A stretch of DNA of 64,000 nt from Kordia sp. GTDB lineage: Bacteria > Bacteroidota > Bacteroidia > Flavobacteriales > Flavobacteriaceae. Both the position numbers and the translations under genes were made by a program. Shown here one piece after another: positions 17,695 to 25,841 of this stretch. The notes under the pieces are model-generated. The model made no database searches. It was not told the DNA's origin and worked only from the letters and a program-made list of their open reading frames with translations. Numbering within the stretch: position 1 is the stretch's first letter; the number at the start of each line of letters is the position of its first letter. The DNA lies in assembly GCF_022447245.1 (NCBI RefSeq), contig NZ_JAKVBC010000010.1, positions 62,001 to 126,000 on the forward strand. The letters are read 5' to 3'.

Positions 17695-18285
17695 ATGCCA
17701 TTAGTAACTCCATTGAATCCAGAACATGATTTGGAAACCAAAGAATTAGCTGAATTTTTTAACGAAACGCTAGGGTTTTGTCCAAATTCTGTTTTGACTA
17801 TGCAACGCAGACCTGCTATTTCAAAAGCATTTATCAACCTAAATAAAGCTGTGATGGCAAATGAAGGTCGTGTCACTTCTGCTTTAAAACGAATGATTGC
17901 TTGGGTAAGTAGTAATGCTACAGGTTGCCGTTATTGCCAAGCACACGCAATTAGAGCCGCAGAACGCTACGGAGCAGAACAAGAACAATTAGACAATATT
18001 TGGGAATACAAAACGCATCCTGCATTTTCAAATGCTGAGCGTGCTGCACTAGATTTTTCGCTAGCTGCTTCTATCATTCCAAATGCTGTGAATGAAGATA
18101 TTAAAACGGAATTATACAAGCATTGGGACGAAGGTGAAATTGTAGAAATGTTAGGTGTAATTTCATTATTCGGGTACTTAAACCGTTGGAATGATAGTAT
18201 GGGAACTTCTATTGAAGAAGGTGCTGTAGAGAGCGGAAACCAATACTTAGGAAAACACGGTTGGGAAAAAGGAAAACACGTGTAA
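17695..18285 (+). CDS. carboxymuconolactone decarboxylase / AhpD-like peroxidase-related protein
   Basis: 196 residues, all-alpha AhpD-like fold. The redox motif CRYCQAHAIRAAERYG has the CxxC...H arrangement typical of alkylhydroperoxidase AhpD and peroxidase-related CMD proteins. LNPEHDLETKELAEFF and FCPNSVLTMQRRPAISKAF match the N-terminal half of the peroxidase-related subgroup. It probably acts in reductive peroxide defence in the cytoplasm. The gene is divergent from an OsmC-family gene and is followed by a strong terminator. Confidence 0.85.
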   Translation: MPLVTPLNPEHDLETKELAEFFNETLGFCPNSVLTMQRRPAISKAFINLNKAVMANEGRVTSALKRMIAWVSSNATGCRYCQAHAIRAAERYGAEQEQLDNIWEYKTHPAFSNAERAALDFSLAASIIPNAVNEDIKTELYKHWDEGEIVEMLGVISLFGYLNRWNDSMGTSIEEGAVESGNQYLGKHGWEKGKHV

Positions 18286-18308
18286 ACTCTTAACATAAAA
18301 CTAATAGT

Positions 18309-18342
18309 AAAACCCTTATTGTAAGTCAGTAAGGGTTTTTTA
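18309..18342 (+). terminator. intrinsic terminator after the AhpD-like gene
   Basis: AAAACCCTTA (18309-18318) pairs with TAAGGGTTTT (18330-18339), followed by more T. It isolates the downstream sensory operon transcriptionally. Confidence 0.85.
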
Positions 18343-18393
18343 TTTACAGAAAAATGACAAGATTCTGCGAAAAATCGCGCATTCTCAAAAATC

Positions 18394-18480
18394 TTCATCT
18401 ACACTTTTTTGCATTTCGTCTACACTTATTCTTCGTTAAACTGCAATTGAGTTTTAATACTTTTTTATGAACTAAAATTG
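18394..18480 (+). promoter_or_regulatory. shared-motif promoter of the sensory operon
   Basis: TTTCGTCTACACTTA lies at 18414-18428, preceded by TTGCA. Exactly 44 bases later is the -7 box TAAAATTG (18473-18480), with CAATTG at 18444-18449 in the -33 position. A second similar block, TTCATCTACACTT, begins 21 bases upstream at 18394, giving a direct repeat. The same core and spacing occurs at 31721, 54162 and 56976. The start codon of the first gene is 30 bases after the -7 box. Confidence 0.7.
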
Positions 18481-18509
18481 TAATAAAAACTTACTCACAC
18501 TAAAGAAAA

Positions 18510-18923
18510 ATGAAAAATGCATTAAACGTATTATTAATCGAAGACAACATGATTGAGATCATGAAAATGAATCGTACGGTTTCATTGCTCAATGCCAAGC
18601 ATGAAATCACAGAAGCGAAAAATGCAGAAGAAGCGCTAGCAATTTTAGAAACGAAACAAAATTTACCTGATATTATCTTACTCGATTTGAATATGCCAAA
18701 AATAAATGGAATCGAATTTTTATCTATTTTAAAAAACGATCCAGATTTACGGCACATTCCTACGATAATTTTGACAACATCAGACAACAGAAAAGATATT
18801 TTAGAATGTTACCGAATTGGAATTTCTGGTTACATTTTAAAACCCCTAAAGTATGAAGAGTATGTTTCAAAAATAGAGATCGCTCTTTCGTATTGGTCAA
18901 TAAATGAATTAAAAAGTGCTTAA
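18510..18923 (+). CDS. receiver-domain-only response regulator
   Basis: 137 residues forming one REC domain: acidic pair ED at 11-12, phospho-acceptor Asp59 in IILLDLNMPKINGIEFL, Thr in ILTTSDN and Lys in YILKPLKYEEY. No output domain, so it probably shuttles phosphate or regulates by binding, like CheY or Rcp1. It heads a same-strand cluster of seven signalling genes (receiver, H-NOX, kinase, FIST, kinase, HPt, LytTR) and has the motif-bearing promoter immediately upstream. The 81-base gap to the H-NOX gene shows no terminator. Confidence 0.9.
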   Translation: MKNALNVLLIEDNMIEIMKMNRTVSLLNAKHEITEAKNAEEALAILETKQNLPDIILLDLNMPKINGIEFLSILKNDPDLRHIPTIILTTSDNRKDILECYRIGISGYILKPLKYEEYVSKIEIALSYWSINELKSA

Positions 18924-19004
18924 CCTCTTTTTGTGTTCTTAATTATTTGAGAATTTATAGTCCCCCCAAACTACACAAAAGGAAATACTTAACCTACTGT
19001 GCTT

Positions 19005-19547
19005 ATGAAAGGAATCATCTTTACAGAATTTTTAGACTTAGTAGAAGACAAATTTGGATTGGAAATGGTAGATACCATTGTTTCTCAATCAAAACTAGAA
19101 TCTAAAGGTGCGTATACAGCTATTGGTACGTATCACTTCTCAGAAATGCTTCAATTGTTACAAAACTTAAGTAACAATACTGAAATTTCTATTGATGATT
19201 TACTACTTACCTACGCCGAACATTTTTTTAGTGTTATAGAAAACAGTTATCCCGGACTGCTAGCTACCTACAAAGACCCTATTGAAATGTTGTCTTCTAT
19301 TGAAAATCATATTCATGTAGAAGTACGCAAAATATATCCCGACGCTGAATTGCCCACGTTTGTTGTTGAAGAAAAAACAGCAAATTCATTAACCATGATC
19401 TATAAATCGAGCAGAGCTATGCATCATTTTGGATTGGGATTAATGAACAAAACCTTTGAACACTTCAATAGTTCAGCAGAAATTATACTAGAAAAGATAA
19501 AAGAAGATGGAACTGAAGTAAAGTTTATTATCAAGAAAAATGAATGA
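19005..19547 (+). CDS. H-NOX haem domain gas sensor (HNOB family)
   Basis: 180 residues from ATG 19005; the GTG at 18999 would add two residues. The fold begins MKGIIFTEFLDLVEDKFG, typical of H-NOX. The proximal haem ligand is His104 in ENHIHVEVRKIYPDAELP, and the haem-propionate motif Y-x-S-x-R is Tyr133-Ser135-Arg137 in MIYKSSRAM. Stand-alone bacterial H-NOX proteins bind NO at the ferrous haem and inhibit or regulate a partner kinase. The stop overlaps the start of the kinase by four bases (ATGA), the classic H-NOX/HnoK layout. NO selectivity is expected for this non-fused class but was not tested here. Confidence 0.93.
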   Translation: MKGIIFTEFLDLVEDKFGLEMVDTIVSQSKLESKGAYTAIGTYHFSEMLQLLQNLSNNTEISIDDLLLTYAEHFFSVIENSYPGLLATYKDPIEMLSSIENHIHVEVRKIYPDAELPTFVVEEKTANSLTMIYKSSRAMHHFGLGLMNKTFEHFNSSAEIILEKIKEDGTEVKFIIKKNE

Positions 19548-21640
19548 GTCAGGAAGAAATAGACATATTAAAACGTGCCCTCAAACGTGAAAAAGACGCA
19601 AGAAAAGCTGCTGAAAAAATTCTGGAAGACAAGTCAAGAGAATTATATCATCTATCTGAAGAACTCAAAGTCTCTAATGCTAAATTAGAGGCTTCTGTCA
19701 ATGAAAAATCCTCACAACTTGAAGGTGTTTTTAAAAACATCAATGATGCCTATGTAGTCATAGATATTACTGGAAATGTCCTAAAAATGAATACTGTAGC
19801 TATTGATTTTTTTGGATATGATATATCACAAGAAAAGCTAAATATTGTTAATCTTATTTATCCAGAAGATGCCGAATATGCATTTACATCATTCAAAACC
19901 TTAGTGGAAGAAGGTGCTTTTACCAATTATACGGCTCGAATTCTTACCAAAAAAAAAGAAGTTAAATGGGTTCAAATAAACGCTACTGTCATTTATGATA
20001 AAAATGAAGAGCCTATCGCTGCACAAGGTATTGTTAGAGATATTACCGAAATAAAACATAACTCTGAATTACTAGAAGAACAGAAAAAAGAGTTGGATAT
20101 AATTGTACAAAATTCTTCACTAGGAATCATGCTAACGCAACACGGTAAGATTTTGAGAACAAATAAAGCTTTGCAAAGACTACTGGGCTATTCTGAGAAA
20201 GAATTTTCCAAATTTACTGTAAAAGATATTTCCAATCCTGATGATTTTAGTGAAGACGAGAAGTATAGAAAAAAAATAGATTTTGGTGAAATTAATAACT
20301 ATGTTTCTACTAAAAGATATAAGAAAAAAAATGGGACTTATGTTTGGACCAAAACAAACATCAATGCCGTAAGAAATAGATTTAAATCTATCAAATACCA
20401 AGTAACAATTATAGAAAATATAACCTTAGAAATGAAGCAGACTTTAATTATTGACATGATTAATGACTTAGCTAAATCTATTCTAGGAAAAAATAACATC
20501 TATGAAATTGCATGGGAAATGACTCAGAAAATTGCAGAATATTTAGGGACAAATGATTGTGTCATATATTTGGTTAATGACAAAAAAAATACTCTTGAGC
20601 AAATAGCTACATATGGACTCAAACTAGGTGAAAATAAAAAAATAAAAAATAAAATATCTATTCCAATAGGAAAAGGTATCGTCGGCTATGTAGCGAAAAC
20701 AGGAATACCTGAAATAGTAAAGGATTCCTCTATTGACAAAAGATATATTATAGATGATGATATTAGATATTCTGAAATATCAGTGCCTATTATAAGCAAT
20801 GGAAATGTAATTGGTATTATTGATTCCGAACATCCTGATAAAAACTATTTTAACAAACATCATCTTCAGACACTAGAAAATATTGCTAGTCTTGTATCCA
20901 TGCAGCTAAACAACGCTATAAACAATAGAAAGCGAGAAATTGCAGAAATTAAAAACAAACATTTATTACAAAAGCTTGAAAAACGAAATTCTGAATTAAA
21001 TGAATACGCTCATATTGTTTCCCACGATTTAAAATCACCTTTACGCAGTATTGATGCCTTGATTTCTTGGATAAAAACGGATAACAAAGGAAAACTTGAT
21101 ATACCAACGCTACAAAATTTTACGTTAATTGAAGGTACTTTAGAGACGATGGAAAAACTCATCTCCAACATCTTAGAATATTCAAGTGCAGGCTCTAAAA
21201 TTAATGAAACAAAAACTGTATATTTAAACCAAATAATGGACGAAATTAGTCGTATATTATTTGTTCCTGAGCATGTTTCAATCAAGGTGCTGAAAAAACT
21301 GCCTGTAGTAAAAGGTGATCCTACCAAATTTCAGCAATTATTTCAAAACTTAGTGAGCAATGCAATAAAGTTTAACAATAAAGAAGAAGGAATCATTGAA
21401 ATTGATTTTGTGGAAAAGATCTCTTTTTATCAGTTTTCTGTTCGTGATAATGGAATTGGTATTGAAAAAAAGTTTCACGATCGCATTTTCAAAATATTTC
21501 ACTCCTTAAATAAAAGTAAAGAATCTACAGGTATTGGATTATCAATTGTTAAAAAAATTGTCGATTTGTATGAAGGCACAATTTGGCTTGAGAGTGAGCC
21601 AGGAGAAGGCACAACGTTCTTCTTCACGATAAAAAAGTAA
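19544..21640 (+). CDS. H-NOX-associated hybrid-sensor histidine kinase (PAS-PAS-GAF-HisKA-HATPase)
   Basis: 698 residues, no transmembrane segment, so soluble. Order: an N-terminal coiled coil (about 1-60), PAS 1 (about 60-175, starting FKNINDAYVVIDITGN), PAS 2 (about 180-295, VQNSSLGIMLTQHGKI), GAF (about 300-460, IPIGKGIVGYVAKTG), phospho-acceptor His in HIVSHDLKSPLRSID, then an HATPase_c with NLVSNAIKF (N box), DNGIGI (G1) and STGIGLSIVKKIV (G2). No receiver domain is attached. The four-base overlap with H-NOX marks it as the H-NOX partner kinase. PAS and GAF could add redox or light or ligand inputs. Phosphate likely flows to the HPt or receiver genes of the same operon. Confidence 0.92.
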   Translation: MSQEEIDILKRALKREKDARKAAEKILEDKSRELYHLSEELKVSNAKLEASVNEKSSQLEGVFKNINDAYVVIDITGNVLKMNTVAIDFFGYDISQEKLNIVNLIYPEDAEYAFTSFKTLVEEGAFTNYTARILTKKKEVKWVQINATVIYDKNEEPIAAQGIVRDITEIKHNSELLEEQKKELDIIVQNSSLGIMLTQHGKILRTNKALQRLLGYSEKEFSKFTVKDISNPDDFSEDEKYRKKIDFGEINNYVSTKRYKKKNGTYVWTKTNINAVRNRFKSIKYQVTIIENITLEMKQTLIIDMINDLAKSILGKNNIYEIAWEMTQKIAEYLGTNDCVIYLVNDKKNTLEQIATYGLKLGENKKIKNKISIPIGKGIVGYVAKTGIPEIVKDSSIDKRYIIDDDIRYSEISVPIISNGNVIGIIDSEHPDKNYFNKHHLQTLENIASLVSMQLNNAINNRKREIAEIKNKHLLQKLEKRNSELNEYAHIVSHDLKSPLRSIDALISWIKTDNKGKLDIPTLQNFTLIEGTLETMEKLISNILEYSSAGSKINETKTVYLNQIMDEISRILFVPEHVSIKVLKKLPVVKGDPTKFQQLFQNLVSNAIKFNNKEEGIIEIDFVEKISFYQFSVRDNGIGIEKKFHDRIFKIFHSLNKSKESTGIGLSIVKKIVDLYEGTIWLESEPGEGTTFFFTIKK

Positions 21641-21642
21641 AA

Positions 21643-22782
21643 ATGAAAACAGTTCAAATAAAAAAAACAAAGACTTCTGGTTGGGAATATCTTAGTGAAA
21701 ATCATGCACTAAAAAACCCGCTCGTACTGGTTTTTGGAAATAGATATATGTTAGAAAGCGAAAGCATTTACGAAGAAGTAAAGTCGCTTTATAAGGATGG
21801 TGAATTTGTCTTTGGTTCTACTTCTGGAGATATTACATCGCAATATGTAGATGATGAAAGTATTACAATCACAGCTATTGAATTTGAATGCAGCAAATTT
21901 ATTATTAAATCAGCAAATGTTTTGGCTGATAATACTAGCATAAATAGCTATGAAACTGGAAAGAAGCTTATAGAACAATTTCCAAAACAAGGGTTGAAAC
22001 ACGTGTTTATTGTCTCTGAAGGAAGTTTTATCAATGGAAGTCAATTGACTTTGGGAATGAACTCAGCTACAGAAGAAAATGTACTAATTACAGGTGCTTT
22101 GTGTGGTGATGCAGCACGGTTTGAAAAAACGGTTGCTTCCTACAACGAACTCCCAAAATCAGGAGAAATTGTTGCTATTGGATTCTATGGGGAAACACTT
22201 AACATAAGTTTTGCTATCAATGGTGGCTGGACGCCTTTTGGACCTGAGCGTATTGTCACAAAATCAAAAGCAAATGTTTTATATGAATTGGATCATAAAC
22301 CTGCTTTAGACTTATATAAAAAGTATTTAGGTGAAAAATCGAAAGAATTACCTGGTGCGGCTTTATTATATCCGTTGAAGGTAAAATCGACCAATGAAAA
22401 GCATTCTATAGTTCGTACAATTTTAAATATTAACGAAGCAGAAAACTCTATGATTTTGGCAGGCGATATTCACGAAAATTCGCGTGTACAATTAATGATG
22501 ACAAATGTTGATAATATCGTTGATGCTTCCGAACAAGCAGCCATACAAGCACTAGAGTTACAAGGAAAAGCACCTGAACTGGCCATTTTAGTCAGTTGTA
22601 TTGGACGAAAGTTAGTATTAGATCAGCGCGTAGAAGAAGAAGTTGAAGAAGTCATTGAAGTCGTCGGAGAAAATACCACGATTTGCGGTCTATATTCGTA
22701 TGGAGAAATTGCCCCTTTTAGTGACGAAAAAACCTGTCAATTACACAATCAAACCATGACCATTACACTTATAAGTGAATAA
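21643..22782 (+). CDS. FIST domain protein (NosP-type candidate NO sensor)
   Basis: 379 residues, cytoplasmic. FIST_N spans roughly 20-220 (LVLVFGNRYMLE, FVFGSTSGDITS, ITGALCGDAARF) and FIST_C roughly 225-375 (ELDHKPALDLYKKYLG, CIGRKLVLDQR, CGLYSYGEIAP, LHNQTMTITL). FIST proteins of this form include NosP, a haem protein that binds NO and controls a co-cistronic histidine kinase in Pseudomonas and Vibrio (established for those species). Here the gene sits two bases after the H-NOX kinase and 34 bases before a second kinase. Haem binding in this protein is inferred from family and context only; I did not identify the haem ligand with confidence. Confidence 0.88.
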   Translation: MKTVQIKKTKTSGWEYLSENHALKNPLVLVFGNRYMLESESIYEEVKSLYKDGEFVFGSTSGDITSQYVDDESITITAIEFECSKFIIKSANVLADNTSINSYETGKKLIEQFPKQGLKHVFIVSEGSFINGSQLTLGMNSATEENVLITGALCGDAARFEKTVASYNELPKSGEIVAIGFYGETLNISFAINGGWTPFGPERIVTKSKANVLYELDHKPALDLYKKYLGEKSKELPGAALLYPLKVKSTNEKHSIVRTILNINEAENSMILAGDIHENSRVQLMMTNVDNIVDASEQAAIQALELQGKAPELAILVSCIGRKLVLDQRVEEEVEEVIEVVGENTTICGLYSYGEIAPFSDEKTCQLHNQTMTITLISE

Positions 22783-22816
22783 ATCATAAAAGAAGTTTTT
22801 TACAAGTATTGCGTGA

Positions 22817-23866
22817 ATGAATTCATTATTAAAAAGACAACTTAGAAAATTTATAAGTCCTGAACTGCAGGCACATCCTGAAATGGAGCGTTTCTTGGAT
22901 GCGGTAAATCGTTCCTATACTACATCTGATGAACAATTTGCCATGTTGCAACGAGCAACAACAATTAGTTCTGAAGAATTGTTTGAAGCCAATCAGCAAC
23001 TCAAAAAAGAGTCTGATGCGCAAAAAGAAGTCATCAAAAAACTTCAAAATGTAATTGACACCTTAAATGAATACCAATTAGGTGTTAGCGAAAAACAAGA
23101 AAATATAGCATTAGATTCCATAAAATTGGTTGATATTATTGACAATCAAACCAAAGAAATTTTAAAAATAAATGAACAGCGAGATAAACTAGTAAAAAGT
23201 TTAGAGCGTCAAAATCAAGAACTCAACGATTATACACACTTAGTTTCTCATGATTTAAAATCACCACTTCAAAGTATTGATGCATTGACGTACTGGCTGC
23301 TAGAAGATTTTGAGGCGGTATTAGGTCACAATGGGAAAAAAAATATTACACTCATTCGAGACAATGTAGAAAAAATGAACACTTTGGTAAAAGGAATCTT
23401 AAAGTATTCCTCTATTGGTCATGTTGAAAAAGGTTTTTACAAAGTAGATACTGCGGATGTACTTCAAAAAGTAATTCCTTTTATGAAAGTGCCCGAACAT
23501 ATCACTATAACAATTCCAGAAAAGCTACCAACGGTTACTGGTGATCATTTCCGGTTGAGAGAATTGTTTCGAAATCTACTAAGAAATGCTATTAAATTTA
23601 ATGACAAACCCAAAGGAGAAATTGTCATTGGTTATACAGACAAAAATGTTTTTTGGGAGTTTTATATAAAGGATAATGGAAAAGGTATTGAAGAAAAATA
23701 CTTCGATAAAATCTTTATAGCTTTCCAAAAACTCCAAAATGACTACAAATCCACAGGAATAGGACTTTCAATTGTAAAAAAAATCATCGATCTTTATCAA
23801 GGTGACATCTGGATTGAATCCACGCCAACAATAGGAGCTACTTTTTACTTTACACTAAAAAAGTAA
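22817..23866 (+). CDS. histidine kinase paired with the FIST protein
   Basis: 349 residues, soluble. The first 55 residues carry MNSLLKRQLRKFI and HPEMERFLDAVNRSYTTSD, a short conserved module frequent in kinases next to FIST proteins. A long coiled coil follows (ELFEANQQLKKESDAQKEVI through LNEYQLGV). The phospho-acceptor His is in THLVSHDLKSPLQSID, and the ATPase domain shows NLLRNAIKFND, DNGKGIEEKY and STGIGLSIVKKII. The catalytic half closely resembles the kinase at 19544, so the two are likely paralogues. It lacks PAS and GAF domains, so its input is probably the FIST protein. Confidence 0.9.
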   Translation: MNSLLKRQLRKFISPELQAHPEMERFLDAVNRSYTTSDEQFAMLQRATTISSEELFEANQQLKKESDAQKEVIKKLQNVIDTLNEYQLGVSEKQENIALDSIKLVDIIDNQTKEILKINEQRDKLVKSLERQNQELNDYTHLVSHDLKSPLQSIDALTYWLLEDFEAVLGHNGKKNITLIRDNVEKMNTLVKGILKYSSIGHVEKGFYKVDTADVLQKVIPFMKVPEHITITIPEKLPTVTGDHFRLRELFRNLLRNAIKFNDKPKGEIVIGYTDKNVFWEFYIKDNGKGIEEKYFDKIFIAFQKLQNDYKSTGIGLSIVKKIIDLYQGDIWIESTPTIGATFYFTLKK

Positions 23867-23966
23867 AAACATAAAAAAAAACTCCGTTTTACAGCAGATT
23901 TGTGTAACTTATAGTTTTGAATTCGTCTTAACGGATTACTAAATCGAGTTTCACTAAAGTAAAACC

Positions 23967-24284
23967 ATGGAACAACCTAACTTAACCTACGTAGAACAAT
24001 TAGCACGCGGAGATGAAAATATCCGAAGCACACTAATTGATGTAATAAAAACTGAATTTCCTGAAGAAAAAAATGAATATTATGAAAGCCTAGTCACAAA
24101 AGATTACAAAAAAATAGAAGAAAATGTTCACAAACTTAAGCACAAAATTAGTATTTTGGGGCTTGAAAAAAGTTATGAACTCGCTAATACCTACGAGCAC
24201 AACCTTCGCGAAAAAAGAATGGATGGTGTCGATGATTTTGAAGAAATTTTAAACACGATTACAGCGTACATTAAAACTATTTAA
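23967..24284 (+). CDS. HPt domain phosphotransfer protein
   Basis: 105 residues, all helical, a stand-alone HPt. The phospho-accepting His55 lies in VHKLKHKISILGLEKSYELA, matching the HKLK-xxxxxLG pattern. It lies 100 bases after the second kinase and 3 bases before the LytTR regulator, so it is probably the relay between receivers or from kinases to LytTR. A possible internal -7 box (TAGTTTTG, 23912-23919) in the 100-base gap may give the HPt-LytTR pair its own transcript. Confidence 0.88.
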   Translation: MEQPNLTYVEQLARGDENIRSTLIDVIKTEFPEEKNEYYESLVTKDYKKIEENVHKLKHKISILGLEKSYELANTYEHNLREKRMDGVDDFEEILNTITAYIKTI

Positions 24285-24287
24285 GGC

Positions 24288-24995
24288 ATGAATTGTATTA
24301 TTATAGATGATGAAAGACTGGCTAGAACGATTATAAAAACCTTGTGTGATGAAATCAGTTCATTGCAAGTGGTTGGTGAATTTCCAAATGCAATGCAAGC
24401 CATTAAGCATTTGAATGAAAACGAAGTAGATCTGATTTTTTTAGATATTCACATGCCAGATTTTACAGGATTTGACTTTGTAAAAACACTCAAAAATCCA
24501 CCAAGTATTGTATTGACAACATCTGATCCGAAGTTTGCGATTGAAGCTTTTCAGTACGAATGTATTGTTGATTATTTGCTGAAACCGATTGAAACAGATC
24601 GCTTTAAAATGGCAGTGGAAAAAGCGAAAAAACAGCAATTGTTGAATACCAAAGTAGAAGAAAACAACGCTGAAAAAACATATGAGAATGATTTTTATAT
24701 CAATATTGATCGTCGTTTGATCAAAATTGACATTCCAAGTATTTACTTAGTAGAAGCCAAAGGAGATTATATTCACATTAAAACAGAAGATAAAAACTAT
24801 ACGGTACATTCTACCTTAAAGAAAATTGAGGAAAAACTTCCAGATTCATTATTCTTAAAAATTCATCGTTCATACATTATTAACTTGAAGAAAATCATTG
24901 ATATTGAAGACAATAGTGTTTTAATTAAAAAAGATGTAATTCCTGTGAGTCGGTCGAAACGTCCAGAATTAATGAAACGATTGGATTTACTTTGA
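24288..24995 (+). CDS. LytTR family response regulator
   Basis: 235 residues. REC domain 1-120 with acidic pair Asp7-Asp8, phospho-acceptor Asp53 in LIFLDIHMPDFTGFDF, Thr in LTTSDPKFA and Lys in DYLLKPIETD. LytTR DNA-binding domain about 130-235: IYLVEAKGDYIHIKT, FLKIHRSYIINLKKI and IPVSRSKRPELMKRL. LytTR proteins bind short direct repeats about 21 bases apart. It is the only DNA-binding protein in the operon and hence the likely output of both kinases. The gene starts 3 bases after HPt. Relics of other genes begin just after its stop, on the opposite strand. Confidence 0.92.
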   Translation: MNCIIIDDERLARTIIKTLCDEISSLQVVGEFPNAMQAIKHLNENEVDLIFLDIHMPDFTGFDFVKTLKNPPSIVLTTSDPKFAIEAFQYECIVDYLLKPIETDRFKMAVEKAKKQQLLNTKVEENNAEKTYENDFYINIDRRLIKIDIPSIYLVEAKGDYIHIKTEDKNYTVHSTLKKIEEKLPDSLFLKIHRSYIINLKKIIDIEDNSVLIKKDVIPVSRSKRPELMKRLDLL

Positions 24996-25004
24996 TAGAC
25001 ACTG

Positions 25005-25706
25005 TCCAAAACATAGATGAGAAGGATTTAATCTGATATGGTATTGTTATTATCTTTGTTTTAACTAAATAGGAATCTCTGTTATATTGTTTAGATCGTC
25101 TTTCATAATAAAGTCTCTTATCTCCTTCAAAAGAATTATAATATTGTTCTAGATGTCTTTGAAATTGTGTAACAGATGCTAACTGCTCTTTTTTAATCTG
25201 AGTCTGACTATTAGTCGCAAATGTAATTTGGTTTTTTATATCTTCATTTTCTGTTGCTCTAATTTTAATAGGACTATGTATTTCATCTATATTTTCGGAT
25301 GTTCTGTTATTATACATTACATTACTTGTTTGACATCCATTAACGATTTGATAGTCTTTTATAGTAAAAGTATCACCTGTATTATTAAGTGAGTTTGTTA
25401 CTATTGTCACTCCATTATTTAAAACACTAAATAAATATACCGATTCTCCTGTAATAGTACTTAAGATTCTTTTATTTACATCATTGGAATCGCCTTGAAA
25501 ATCTCTAACATTATCCTCAAATACATTTTGTATTCTATCGTTTTCATCTACTATTATCTTTTTGAATTCTTTGAATGGAATCATTCCAATATAAGACTGT
25601 GTAATGCCGTCAATTGATAGTAGTGTTATACTAGAATTAAATTCAAAGGTTGTTGATATTGCTTCTTTAGACTTTCTATATGTTCTTACAATTTCACTTG
25701 TTCCAT
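25005..25706 (-). pseudogene. AIPR phage-resistance protein fragment
   Basis: A minus-strand frame of about 234 codons, without a start or proper ends, reads like the middle of the AIPR (abortive infection phage resistance, PF10592) family: QSYIGMIPFKEFKKIIVDEN, NVFEDNVRDFQGDSNDVNK, TIKDYQIVNGCQTSNVMYNN, and RATENEDIKNQITFATNSQTQ. Full-length members are about 550-700 residues. The left side stops being AIPR-like about 10-15 bases from the LytTR stop codon, and on the right the frame begins after a TAA near 25707. It is therefore truncated at both ends and very unlikely to be functional. Confidence 0.72.
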
Positions 25707-25760
25707 CACAGAATTAAAGGCTACTTTCATCTTACCTTCTTTATCAATAATCCCAAACTT
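25686..25760 (-). pseudogene. 3'-end fragment of a second glycoside hydrolase copy
   Basis: The minus frame reads KFGIIDKEGKMKVAFNSVME and a few more residues to a TAA at 25686-25688. This matches the C-terminal end of the adjacent intact glycosidase (KFGIIDTDGKKKAAFEFVEE). Bases 25761-25841 hold a further open stretch (DNYYVIDLAESLISCVGSNQ) of uncertain origin. The remnant suggests a tandem paralogue was lost by recombination, leaving only its tail fused to the AIPR fragment. Confidence 0.5.
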
Positions 25761-25841
25761 TTATAAGGTTGATTACTACCTACACAGGAAATCAAAGATT
25801 CAGCAAGGTCAATAACATAATAATTATCCTGAATCCTGACT

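Noticed and set aside
23912-23940. TTCGTCTTA near the HPt gene as a fifth copy of the shared motif
   Set aside because: It lies downstream of the possible -7 box, not 44 bases upstream, and lacks the TTGCA part.
25005-25706. AIPR as an active phage-defence system
   Set aside because: Both ends are missing, there is no start codon and no partner gene; only a fragment remains.
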